From positions 1-10,101 of the forward strand of contig JAFGJA010000436.1 of NCBI GenBank assembly GCA_016929355.1: a stretch of 10,101 nt of DNA. The letters run 5' to 3'. Shown here piece after piece: positions 1 to 5,955 of the stretch. The stretch is from Anaerolineae bacterium. Lineage in GTDB: Bacteria > Chloroflexota > Anaerolineae > Aggregatilineales > Aggregatilineaceae. The notes beneath the pieces were generated by a model. The model did not search any database. It was not told where the DNA came from and saw nothing but the letters and a program-made list of their open reading frames with translations. Numbering within the stretch: position 1 is the first letter of the stretch; each line of letters begins with the position of its first letter. The position numbers were made by a program, and so were the translations under genes.

Positions 1-114
1 AGTATACAATCTATACAAAGTCATGCGGCTGCCATCAGCCACGAATTTTCGATTGTCAGCCAGGGCGGGAGGGGGATGATGGTCACGTTAAAAGGAACAC
101 TGACCGATGACTGA
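1..114 (+). CDS. Sensor histidine kinase, 3' end (partial)
   Basis: The first frame is open from the window edge to a TGA at 112-114 and encodes 37 residues. The stretch AAISHEFSIVSQGGRGMMVT resembles the last strand-helix-strand of a HATPase_c domain, where NarL-partner kinases typically read 'I.A.L.I.S.PG.GT.V.L'. The call therefore rests on this fragment plus context: the gene overlaps by 8 bp with a NarL-type response regulator, the usual kinase-regulator arrangement. It would be the cognate kinase that phosphorylates the next protein. The domain body, sensor part and start lie outside the window. Confidence 0.6.
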   Translation, partial: SIQSIQSHAAAISHEFSIVSQGGRGMMVTLKGTLTDD

Positions 115-784
115 CGAACATGCGGCTGGTAAACCAACCGGAAAATCGCCCGCCAAGATCAAGATCGTCCTGGTCGATGACCACATTAAGATTCACCGCG
201 CGATCAGCGTGGCGATTGAATTCTGGGATGACCTGGAACTGGTAGGGCAGGCCAGCAACGGCGAGGAAGCGATCCAACTCTGCGCCGACTATCAGCCCGA
301 TATTGTGCTGATGGACGTGATCATGCCCGGCATGGACGGGATCGAAGCCACACGCGCGATCACCCAACAATTTCCCCAGATCAAGGTATTGGCGCTTTCC
401 AGTTTTCAGGATGAAGACAGTGTGCGGGCGATGATGGAAGCGGGCGCGGTGGGCTATCTCATCAAAAGTTCGTCCATTGATGATCTGGCGCAAACGATCC
501 GCACGGCGCACGGTGGGACGGCGGTTTTTTCGTCTGAAGTGACGCAGGTCTTGCTTCGATCTACCACCCCTTCCGGCCCCCGCCATGATTACGGTTTGAC
601 GCCGCGCGAAACCGAAGTGCTAAAACTGATGGTTGAAGGCTTAAATAATCGCCAGATCGCGGAGGCGCTGGTTGTCAGCCAATCCACCGCAAAATTTCAC
701 GTCAGCAGCATTTTGAGCAAACTCCAGGTCGAAAGCCGGATCGAAGCGGTTGCGTTAGCGGTTGAACAAAACCTGGTCACCTGA
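107..784 (+). CDS. NarL/FixJ-family response regulator
   Basis: This 225-residue protein has a receiver domain at about residues 18-140 and a LuxR-type helix-turn-helix at about 164-223 (LTPRETEVLKLMVEGLNNRQ onward). The receiver has every catalytic residue: acidic pair D24/D25, phospho-acceptor D70 in the VLMDVIMPG strand, S98 and K120. It should be phosphorylated by the kinase whose 3' end overlaps it by 8 bp (ATGACTGA), which implies translational coupling, and then bind DNA as a dimer. The ATG at 107 is supported by AAAAGGA just upstream. Its own 3' end carries a perfect palindrome (772-789) that is also found in front of the downstream kinase operon, so autoregulation or control of the neighbouring operon is plausible. 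The family is certain. The target genes are an inference. Confidence 0.95.
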   Translation: MTDEHAAGKPTGKSPAKIKIVLVDDHIKIHRAISVAIEFWDDLELVGQASNGEEAIQLCADYQPDIVLMDVIMPGMDGIEATRAITQQFPQIKVLALSSFQDEDSVRAMMEAGAVGYLIKSSSIDDLAQTIRTAHGGTAVFSSEVTQVLLRSTTPSGPRHDYGLTPRETEVLKLMVEGLNNRQIAEALVVSQSTAKFHVSSILSKLQVESRIEAVALAVEQNLVT

Positions 785-789
785 CCAGG
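772..789. promoter_or_regulatory. Perfect palindrome, candidate operator (copy 1)
   Basis: CCTGGTCACCTGACCAGG has two 8-bp arms with perfect symmetry around a 2-bp centre, and it covers the stop codon of the NarL-type regulator. A near copy occurs at 1328-1345, in the same relative position before the next promoter. This geometry suits a dimeric DNA-binding protein, and the adjacent NarL-type regulator is the obvious candidate. It could instead be part of a weak transcription-stop hairpin, but no T-run follows. Confidence 0.5.
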
Positions 790-795
790 GGGAAA

Positions 796-815
796 ACTCC
801 CCACATCACCAGCAG
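796..815 (+). promoter_or_regulatory. 20-bp promoter element (copy 1)
   Basis: ACTCCCCACATCACCAGCAG recurs at 1362-1381 with one difference. In both places exactly 20 bp separate its end from a TATAAT box, so it occupies roughly -33 to -52. The -35 positions show no TTGACA-like hexamer, which fits an activator site replacing the -35 contact. It is not part of a recognisable coding sequence. Confidence 0.5.
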
Positions 816-835
816 TTTTCCGCGTAGGTTTCTCC

Positions 836-841
836 TATAAT
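836..841 (+). promoter_or_regulatory. -10 box (TATAAT) for the truncated receiver gene
   Basis: This is a perfect TATAAT. The predicted start of transcription, about 7 bp downstream, falls near 848. The ATG at 848 would then be leaderless, whereas the ATG at 869 has an AGGTGA ribosome-binding site within a short leader. This decides the start chosen for the next gene. The -35 region (CAGTTT at 813-818) is poor. Confidence 0.55.
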
Positions 842-868
842 GGACCTATGCAGAAAGCAGGTGATGTG

Positions 869-1309
869 ATGTCCCCGATTCGTGTGTTGCTGGTAACGGC
901 TGATTCAACCATAGAACATTCAGTCATCACTGCTGTTGAACAAACCTCAGATATGATCATTGCGGCGCAAGCGGCGACTGGTCCCGGTGCGCTGCAAGTT
1001 TGCGAAGCCACGCACCCGGATATGGTCATTTTAGATGCGGATCAGACGGGGCTTAAGCTGGCTGAGATCACGCGCGCGATTCGGCAGAATCATCCCCAAA
1101 CGAAAATTCTTGTATGCGCCCATACCCCGGCCCAACTGGATACGGTGCTGAAGGCGGGCGCGCATAGTTATTTGTTGAACAACACGCTGCCCGAAGATTT
1201 AGTCGCCGCTCTGCACAGTACACACGCTGGCAAAACAGTCATCTCTTTAGACATTATCCACCATTTGTTAGGGTTTCCTGACAATTCTTCACAGAATTTT
1301 CACAGTTAG
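869..1309 (+). CDS. Degenerate stand-alone receiver, relic of a NarL-type regulator lacking its DNA-binding domain
   Basis: This 146-residue protein aligns along its length with the receiver of the regulator just upstream (for example PDMVILDADQTG against PDIVLMDVIMPG, then TRAIxQxxPQxK). It stops where that protein's linker begins, so the LuxR-type helix-turn-helix is missing. The acceptor aspartate survives (D56). The acidic pair has become T10/A11, the conserved Ser/Thr is A84 and the lysine is N104, so Mg2+-dependent phosphorylation is unlikely. The frame is intact and has a promoter, so it may be a working pseudo-receiver, for instance a phosphorylation-independent partner. It could also be a gene in decay. 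A longer frame begins at ATG 848, but AGGTGA at 859-864 and the TATAAT at 836 favour ATG 869. Confidence 0.75.
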   Translation: MSPIRVLLVTADSTIEHSVITAVEQTSDMIIAAQAATGPGALQVCEATHPDMVILDADQTGLKLAEITRAIRQNHPQTKILVCAHTPAQLDTVLKAGAHSYLLNNTLPEDLVAALHSTHAGKTVISLDIIHHLLGFPDNSSQNFHS

Positions 1310-1327
1310 TAAGAATTCCTTCCTAAC

Positions 1328-1345
1328 CCTGGTCACATGGCTAGG
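1328..1345. promoter_or_regulatory. Imperfect palindrome, candidate operator (copy 2)
   Basis: CCTGGTCACATGGCTAGG matches the perfect palindrome at 772-789 along the whole left arm and differs mainly in the right arm (two symmetry mismatches). It lies 18 bp past the stop of the truncated receiver gene and upstream of the kinase promoter. The distance to the following 20-bp element is 16 bp, against 6 bp in copy 1. That is one helical turn more, so the same DNA face would be presented. Confidence 0.45.
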
Positions 1346-1361
1346 TCAAACTACCCCAAAT

Positions 1362-1381
1362 ACTCCCCACCTCACCAGCAG
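1362..1381 (+). promoter_or_regulatory. 20-bp promoter element (copy 2)
   Basis: ACTCCCCACCTCACCAGCAG is 19/20 identical to 796-815 and again ends exactly 20 bp before a TATAAT. The area has no canonical -35 (CAGATT at 1379-1384). It is inferred to be an activator or other regulator site shared by the truncated receiver gene and the kinase-receiver operon. Confidence 0.5.
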
Positions 1382-1401
1382 ATTAACCAACCCAATCTAT
1401 A

Positions 1402-1407
1402 TATAAT
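1402..1407 (+). promoter_or_regulatory. -10 box (TATAAT) for the kinase-receiver operon
   Basis: This is a perfect TATAAT within TATATATAAT. Transcription would start near 1414, leaving a leader of about 40 nt before the AGGTGAG ribosome-binding site (1438-1444) and ATG 1454. A TTGACA at 1412-1417 lies downstream of this box and has no -10 partner, so it is not taken as a -35. Confidence 0.55.
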
Positions 1408-1453
1408 ACACTTGACAACGTTAACACACGATTTCTTAGGTGAGCCGTATTTC

Positions 1454-3415
1454 ATGGAAACTCAACTCAAAAATAAGCCGCTCCATACCCCGCAGTGGAA
1501 ATTGATTGAAGCGATTCAAACTCGCTGGGAATCGCTCACAAAGCCGAGTGTTACTATTGATGATAAAGAGGAAATACGGCGGAATCGGTTGTTATCCACC
1601 ATGCTGCTCGTCGTGGCTATGGTGGGGGGCGTAGTCCTCGCGCAAATCATTATTCTCCGGCCAGCAAGCCTGACGGAGCCGGATACGATTTTTGCATTGG
1701 TTTCGTTGGTCATTTTGTTTGGTCTATATTTTGTGAATCGGGCGGGCCACACGAATATCGCGGCGGTGGTGTTCATTAGTTTAACCGGCATTTTATTTGT
1801 CTTGATGCCCTTTTTGGAAAACAGTCGCCCCACGCTGCTTTACTTCAGCATTGTGACGATTATCTTGATCGGCACATTCTTTTCATTGCAGCGTTTGATA
1901 GTGAGTGCTGCTGTAATCCTGGTTGTCATGGGCGTGCTGCTGCAAGTCTCGCCGTGGTTGGACTCGACGGGGCACAAGCAAGTGATTGAAGCCCTGCAAT
2001 TCATGGCGTTTGCTATTGCGGTTGTGGTGACGTTTATCAACCATCAAAACGCGGTTGAGCGTATCCGTCGCGCCGAACTCGAAGACGCCAACGCTCAACT
2101 CCGCGAATCGGAAGTGCTGCTCGAACAACGGGTGCAAGCGCGCACGCGCGATTTGACGGTGGCTTCGGATGTGTCACGCCGCACCACAACGGTGCTTGAG
2201 ATTGACACGCTGCTGCCGCAGTTGAGTACGCTGACCCAGCAGGGATTTGATCTGTATGGCGTTTCGATTTACCTGCACGATCCTGCGACAGGGATACTGC
2301 GCCTCGCGGCTGAAACCAACGTTGATGACCGCACCGCCGACAATACGAATGTCGTGATCCACATCCATGATCAATTGGGCCTTATTCCGCAGGCCGCGCG
2401 CAAACACGAAGCGGTGGTGATTGGTGACACGGAGCAAACCGCCGTTTTCCGGGCCAATCCCGCGTTGCCTGCTACCCGCTCGGAAATGGTCGTGCCCATG
2501 CTAGTAGGCGATCAACTGGTGGGCGTGTTGGATTTGCAATCACGACAGGCGAATCGGTTCAGTGAAGAAGACAAATACATTATCACGACGCTGGCCGAAC
2601 AGATGGCGATTGCGGTGCGTAATGCGCAGTTGTTCCAGGAAGTGGAAACCGCGCGGCGTGCTGCTGAAACCGCCAACGAAACGAAATCGCGCTTTCTGGC
2701 GAATATGTCGCACGAATTGCGCACGCCGCTTAACGCGATTCTCAATTTCACCGCGTTCGTGGCTGATGGGGTGTTGGGCGATGTTAACGAGGAACAGGTC
2801 GAGGTATTGCAAGAATCCATTGCGAGCGGTAAGCACCTGCTCAGCCTGATCAATGATGTGTTGGACATCACCAAAATTGAAGCAGGCATGATGGAACTGT
2901 TCATCGAGAAGGTGGACATCCATGCGGAATTGACCTCGGCGGTGTCCGTTGGGCGCGGGTTGATCAAGGAAAAGCCGATTAAGTTACTGACTGAGATTGC
3001 TGACGATTTGCCGACCACCTACGGCGATAAACGTCGTTTGCGCCAAGTGTTCCTCAACTTGATCTCGAACGCGGCGAAATTTACCAGCGAAGGTGAAATA
3101 ACCATCACCGGGCAGCGTTGGGAAGATGGTGTTGAAGTCATAGTTAAAGATACCGGGATGGGCATTGCGCCGGAAGAACATCACAAAGTCTTCGAATCCT
3201 TCAAGCAAGCCAAGCACGATCTGACGGGTACGGTGGGAACCGGGTTAGGGATGCCCATCACCAAGTATTTTGTCGAGATGCACGACGGCCAAATCTGGTT
3301 TGAGAGTCAGCTAGGCGCAGGCACAACATTTTACGTGCGTTTGCCGCAGCTCAGCCAGCAAGACGCCGAAAAGATCAACGAACTGGCCCAGATGGACCAG
3401 TCATGTGCCGATTAG
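1454..3415 (+). CDS. Membrane sensor histidine kinase with GAF domain
   Basis: This 653-residue kinase starts with a short cytoplasmic segment. Six membrane helices follow at about 46-68, 78-94, 101-121, 127-144, 147-166 and 176-195, then a charged coiled coil (about 196-235) and a GAF-like sensor domain (about 235-395). The catalytic core has SHELRTPLN with phospho-accepting H420, N-box N539 (NLISNAAKF), G1 box DTGMGI (D566), FESF and G2 box GTGLGM (595-600), so it looks fully active. No receiver is fused to it, but four single-domain receivers follow in the operon and are the likely phosphate acceptors. The frame is open from ATG 1337, but those 39 extra codons run through the repeated promoter element and the TATAAT. 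AGGTGAG, 9 nt before ATG 1454, gives the start. The ligand or signal is unknown. Confidence 0.93.
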   Translation: METQLKNKPLHTPQWKLIEAIQTRWESLTKPSVTIDDKEEIRRNRLLSTMLLVVAMVGGVVLAQIIILRPASLTEPDTIFALVSLVILFGLYFVNRAGHTNIAAVVFISLTGILFVLMPFLENSRPTLLYFSIVTIILIGTFFSLQRLIVSAAVILVVMGVLLQVSPWLDSTGHKQVIEALQFMAFAIAVVVTFINHQNAVERIRRAELEDANAQLRESEVLLEQRVQARTRDLTVASDVSRRTTTVLEIDTLLPQLSTLTQQGFDLYGVSIYLHDPATGILRLAAETNVDDRTADNTNVVIHIHDQLGLIPQAARKHEAVVIGDTEQTAVFRANPALPATRSEMVVPMLVGDQLVGVLDLQSRQANRFSEEDKYIITTLAEQMAIAVRNAQLFQEVETARRAAETANETKSRFLANMSHELRTPLNAILNFTAFVADGVLGDVNEEQVEVLQESIASGKHLLSLINDVLDITKIEAGMMELFIEKVDIHAELTSAVSVGRGLIKEKPIKLLTEIADDLPTTYGDKRRLRQVFLNLISNAAKFTSEGEITITGQRWEDGVEVIVKDTGMGIAPEEHHKVFESFKQAKHDLTGTVGTGLGMPITKYFVEMHDGQIWFESQLGAGTTFYVRLPQLSQQDAEKINELAQMDQSCAD

Positions 3416-3435
3416 GAAGACGGCGAAGGGCGACG

Positions 3436-3843
3436 ATGATGGCGGATCAAGACCTCTCATTTCTCTATATTGAGGATCACCCGGCTAGCCGGCGCGTCAT
3501 GCAGCTTTTGCTTGATGTGATGGGGTATTCGAATCTGACTCTGATCGAACACACACAGGACATTATCGCGCAGCTTGAACAAACGAAAAAAGATTTTGAC
3601 GTGATCTTCCTCGATCTGCACCTGAGTCCGCTTGATGGGTTTGAAGTGCAAAAGCTGCTGCGCGCGCACAACCGGTTTGGTCAGGCTAAGATCGTGGCGC
3701 TGACCGCCAGTGTGATGCCGAATGAACTCCACACAGTCCGCCAAAATTTTGACGGATTGATCGCCAAACCGCTCAATTACGATACATTTTTCGGGTATGT
3801 GACCCGCATTTTAGCGGGCGAACCAGTGTGGGAAACAAGCTAA
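3436..3843 (+). CDS. Single-domain response regulator (receiver 1 of 4)
   Basis: About 135 residues form one CheY-like receiver and nothing else. The acidic pair is E13/D14, the acceptor is D60 (VIFLDLHLSPLDG), and T90 and K111 (AKPL) complete the active site. The C-terminus is ILAGEPVWETS, and the GExVW part recurs in the other three receivers of the cluster. The gene begins 20 bp after the kinase stop and is almost certainly co-transcribed with it, so it is a likely phosphate acceptor of that kinase. ATG 3436 or 3439 are both reasonable starts (GAAGGG at 3425-3430). An in-frame ATG at 3403 overlaps the kinase and gives a basic tail unlike the family. Without an output domain it must act by protein contact or phosphotransfer. 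Confidence 0.9.
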   Translation: MMADQDLSFLYIEDHPASRRVMQLLLDVMGYSNLTLIEHTQDIIAQLEQTKKDFDVIFLDLHLSPLDGFEVQKLLRAHNRFGQAKIVALTASVMPNELHTVRQNFDGLIAKPLNYDTFFGYVTRILAGEPVWETS

Positions 3844-3845
3844 CC

Positions 3846-4442
3846 ATGTTTATCGCTAAAAGCCTTGATGAGTTAATTGCCGATTTAAACCAACCGAATC
3901 CGATCATCCAGTTAAGTGCCCAGAAACAACTCATTCGCCTGGGGCATACGGTGATTGACACCCTGTTGGATACTTTGTATACGGGCAGCGATGCGCAGCG
4001 TGCGCACGCAGCTATCGTTTTGGGCAAGCTGCGTGATCGGCGCGCCCTGGACGCGCTGCTTGAACTGCGCCACCATGACAATTTGCTCATCCGCATTGAC
4101 TGCGCGAAGGCGCTAGGCGTAATCAGAGGTGCGCACACGGCGGCGGCGCTGATTGATTGGTTAGCCGTTGAAGAGAATGTGTTAGTGCAGACGGCGATTG
4201 TGCAGGTGTTGGCTGAAACCCGCTTGCCCCAGATTTATATCCCCCTGGTCAAAGCGCTGACGCATACGCCTAGCCCCAGTTTGAAGTATCTGATCATTCG
4301 TATTTTAGGCGATCTCGGTGACACTCACGCGGCAGAGGTGATTTTCCCCTACGTTGACAGCACCGATCATCATATCCGGCGCGAAGCTATCCGCGCTTTG
4401 GAAAAACTTAGCCCCAACACGGAGAACAAGCGCGAATTATGA
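3846..4442 (+). CDS. HEAT-repeat protein inside the receiver operon
   Basis: The 198 residues are made almost wholly of paired helices of the HEAT / PBS-lyase-repeat type. Units are visible as AIVLGKLRDRRALDALLELR, CAKALGVIRGAHTAAALIDW, IVQVLAETRLPQIYIPLVKA, ILGDLGDTHAAEVIFPYV and AIRALEKL, each starting about 30 residues after the last. No signal peptide, membrane segment or catalytic motif is seen. Such solenoids are protein-binding platforms. Because the gene sits between receivers 1 and 2 (2 bp after one stop, 4-bp ATGA overlap with the next start), it probably binds one or more receivers, or the kinase, and may be the output partner the operon otherwise lacks. A GTG at 3828 in frame is an alternative start that overlaps receiver 1. 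ATG 3846 is preferred. Confidence 0.88.
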   Translation: MFIAKSLDELIADLNQPNPIIQLSAQKQLIRLGHTVIDTLLDTLYTGSDAQRAHAAIVLGKLRDRRALDALLELRHHDNLLIRIDCAKALGVIRGAHTAAALIDWLAVEENVLVQTAIVQVLAETRLPQIYIPLVKALTHTPSPSLKYLIIRILGDLGDTHAAEVIFPYVDSTDHHIRREAIRALEKLSPNTENKREL

Positions 4443-4852
4443 AGAATGGACAACAACCTCGTTTTCTCTATGTTGAAGACGATATGCGCAGCCGCATGGT
4501 AGTCAAGATGATGTTGACTAAAGTCATGCAGTATACCGACGTGACGATCTTCGAGGACAGCGCCAATTTTATGGATCGCGTCAAAGCGCTGCCGCAGGTC
4601 CCCGATGTCATTTTTCTGGATGTGCAGATCGCGCCACACGATGGATACGAAATGATCGCCATGCTGCGCAGTGATCCCGCTTACCAGGATACGATCATTA
4701 TCGCCATGACCGCCAATGTCATGTCACATGACGTGGAAAAATTGCAGCGAGTGGGTTTTAGCGGCCTCATTGGTAAACCGATACTCAAGGAAAATTTTCC
4801 TGACCTGATAAACAAGCTGCTCAACGGTGAAGCGGTCTGGTATATACCCTGA
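4439..4852 (+). CDS. Single-domain response regulator (receiver 2 of 4)
   Basis: This is a CheY-like receiver of 137 residues. The acidic pair is E13/D14 (followed by D15), the acceptor is D61 (VIFLDVQIAPHDG), and T91 and K113 (GKPI) are intact. It is the closest relative of receiver 1 within the cluster: both share FLY(I/V)ED, the unusual (L/I)xPxDG loop and (M/L)TAxVM. This suggests a duplication around the HEAT gene. The C-terminus LLNGEAVWYIP carries the common GExVW tail. The start overlaps the HEAT stop (ATGA), so the two are translationally coupled. No output domain is present. Confidence 0.92.
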   Translation: MKNGQQPRFLYVEDDMRSRMVVKMMLTKVMQYTDVTIFEDSANFMDRVKALPQVPDVIFLDVQIAPHDGYEMIAMLRSDPAYQDTIIIAMTANVMSHDVEKLQRVGFSGLIGKPILKENFPDLINKLLNGEAVWYIP

Positions 4853-4887
4853 GAGATAAAAATAGATCAGAGGGAGATAAGAACGAC

Positions 4888-5301
4888 ATGCATTTGGACG
4901 GTAAACGGGTGTTTGTGGTGGAAGATGACGCCAAGAATCTGGCGATTATTGCGGTGACTCTGAAAAAACACGGCGCAATCGTGATTCAGGATGCCTGGAA
5001 TTCCGGGTCGGTTGACATGCTGATGAAATATCGGCCCATCGACATTATCCTGATGGATTTGATGCTGCGCGGTGGTCGGAGTGGTTATGATATTATTGAT
5101 CAAATTCGCGCCGAACCTAAACTGGCTGACATTCCGATTGTTATTGTGAGTGCATCGAATGCCAGTTCGGAAATGAACCGGGCGCGTCAGAAGGGTTGTC
5201 AGGGGTACATCGAAAAACCCATCGACTACCATACCTTTGCCCGCTCAGTGGCCGATGTCATTGCCGGGCAAGAGGTTTGGGGCAGTGAGTATTCTCTTTA
5301 A
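4888..5301 (+). CDS. Single-domain response regulator (receiver 3 of 4), altered loop
   Basis: This 137-residue receiver has acidic pair E12/D13, acceptor D57, S88 in place of the usual Thr (an accepted variant), and K110 (EKPI). The loop after the acceptor reads MDLMLRGGRSGYD. It is one residue longer than in the other three and the conserved proline is replaced by arginine, so the phosphorylation-dependent switch surface will differ. The C-terminus reads VIAGQEVWGSEYSL: the GxxVW tail with Gln for Glu, followed by a longer ending. The start at 4888 has GGGAGA 10 nt upstream, and a 35-bp gap separates it from receiver 2. Confidence 0.9.
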   Translation: MHLDGKRVFVVEDDAKNLAIIAVTLKKHGAIVIQDAWNSGSVDMLMKYRPIDIILMDLMLRGGRSGYDIIDQIRAEPKLADIPIVIVSASNASSEMNRARQKGCQGYIEKPIDYHTFARSVADVIAGQEVWGSEYSL

Positions 5302-5331
5302 GTATCCGAATTCATCGACAAGGAAAAGATC

Positions 5332-5730
5332 ATGGCTGATTTTGAGGGCGTTCAGGCGCTTATTATCGAGGACGATCAAACCAGTATCAACGTCCTCACC
5401 CGGTTATTGGATCAATTGTCTGTTGGGGCTGCCGTGATTCAGGACACCGCGCAGGCTGAAATAAGCTTGCGCGAAGTGGCGCGGCCCGATGTTATCTTTC
5501 TCGACCTGGAGATGCCCGCGTTGAATGGCTATAACGTACTGCAACTCATTCAAAAGGACGAGTTTTTTAACGATGTGCCCGTTGTCGCTTATACGACACA
5601 TATCAGCCACATGAACGATGCGCGCCGCGCTGGATTTAACGGCTTCCTGGGAAAACCGCTCGATAAAAACCAGTTTCCCGATCAATTGGCGCGGATTCTG
5701 AATGGCGAATCGGTCTGGGAAGTGCCGTAA
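5332..5730 (+). CDS. Single-domain response regulator (receiver 4 of 4)
   Basis: This 132-residue CheY-like protein has acidic pair E13/D14, acceptor D58 (VIFLDLEMPALNG, the most canonical loop of the four), T88 and K108 (GKPL). It ends in ILNGESVWEVP, again the shared GExVW tail placed a few residues from the C-terminus. AAGGAAAAG lies just before ATG 5332, and 30 bp separate it from receiver 3. It closes the operon: two hairpins and an oppositely oriented gene follow. Its role as phosphate acceptor of the kinase at 1454-3415 is inferred from position only. Confidence 0.92.
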   Translation: MADFEGVQALIIEDDQTSINVLTRLLDQLSVGAAVIQDTAQAEISLREVARPDVIFLDLEMPALNGYNVLQLIQKDEFFNDVPVVAYTTHISHMNDARRAGFNGFLGKPLDKNQFPDQLARILNGESVWEVP

Positions 5731-5757
5731 ACCGGGCTACGCTTAGTTGTAAGTTAT

Positions 5758-5800
5758 AAGTAATCAGTTTTTAGAACTGACGACTTAAAACTGATCACTT
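5758..5800 (+). terminator. Long inverted repeat after the receiver operon
   Basis: Arms AAGTAATCAGTTTT (5758-5771) and AAAACTGATCACTT (5787-5800) pair over 14 positions with one mismatch around a 15-nt loop. The loop contains another AACTGA, so a smaller alternative hairpin (TCAGTT/AACTGA) can form. It lies 27 bp after the last receiver stop and is followed by GAGTTTATTT, only mildly T-rich. A terminator role is plausible. The reiterated ACTGA-type units also resemble degenerate short interspersed repeats seen in some bacteria. Confidence 0.45.
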
Positions 5801-5908
5801 CGAGTTTATTTGCCCCCCAATGATGAGTATTCTCAGGGGATAATTGCAAGAAGTGTCCCGAATCATTAATTTCGACTGCTTCGCTCCTCCGGGAGCCTGG
5901 GGAAGAGT

Positions 5909-5947
5909 GAGGGATGACTCGTTAGAGCCATCCCTCCTCATTATTTT
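5909..5947 (+). terminator. Intrinsic terminator between convergent genes
   Basis: GAGGGATG (5909-5916) pairs with CATCCCTC (5929-5936). An inner CTC/GAG stem closes on a GTTA loop and is separated from the outer stem by single mismatched bases. CTCATTATTTT follows on the + strand. It lies only 19 bp beyond the stop of the leftward glycosyltransferase gene, so it can also serve that gene, although its left side is not T-rich on the other strand. A second small hairpin, GCTCC/GGAGC, sits at 5883-5896. Confidence 0.65.
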
Positions 5948-5955
5948 GATCCTGA

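Noticed and set aside
788..804. GGGG-N-CCCC hairpin as terminator after the NarL-type regulator
   Set aside because: The stem is only about four base pairs and no T-run follows. The segment overlaps the repeated promoter elements, which explain it better.
1412..1417. TTGACA as a -35 box
   Set aside because: No -10-like hexamer lies 16-18 bp downstream, and it sits at the predicted start of the TATAAT at 1402.
1337..1453. N-terminal extension of the kinase from ATG 1337
   Set aside because: It would translate the repeated promoter element and TATAAT box. ATG 1454 has a good ribosome-binding site and no domain is lost.
2512..3018. 168-codon open frame on the minus strand within the kinase gene
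   Set aside because: The opposite strand encodes the conserved GAF and HisKA segments. The Ser/Arg-rich minus-strand translation is typical of a shadow frame.
5758..5800. CRISPR-like or attachment-site repeat
   Set aside because: There is only one inverted pair, no regular spacer series, no cas or integrase gene nearby.
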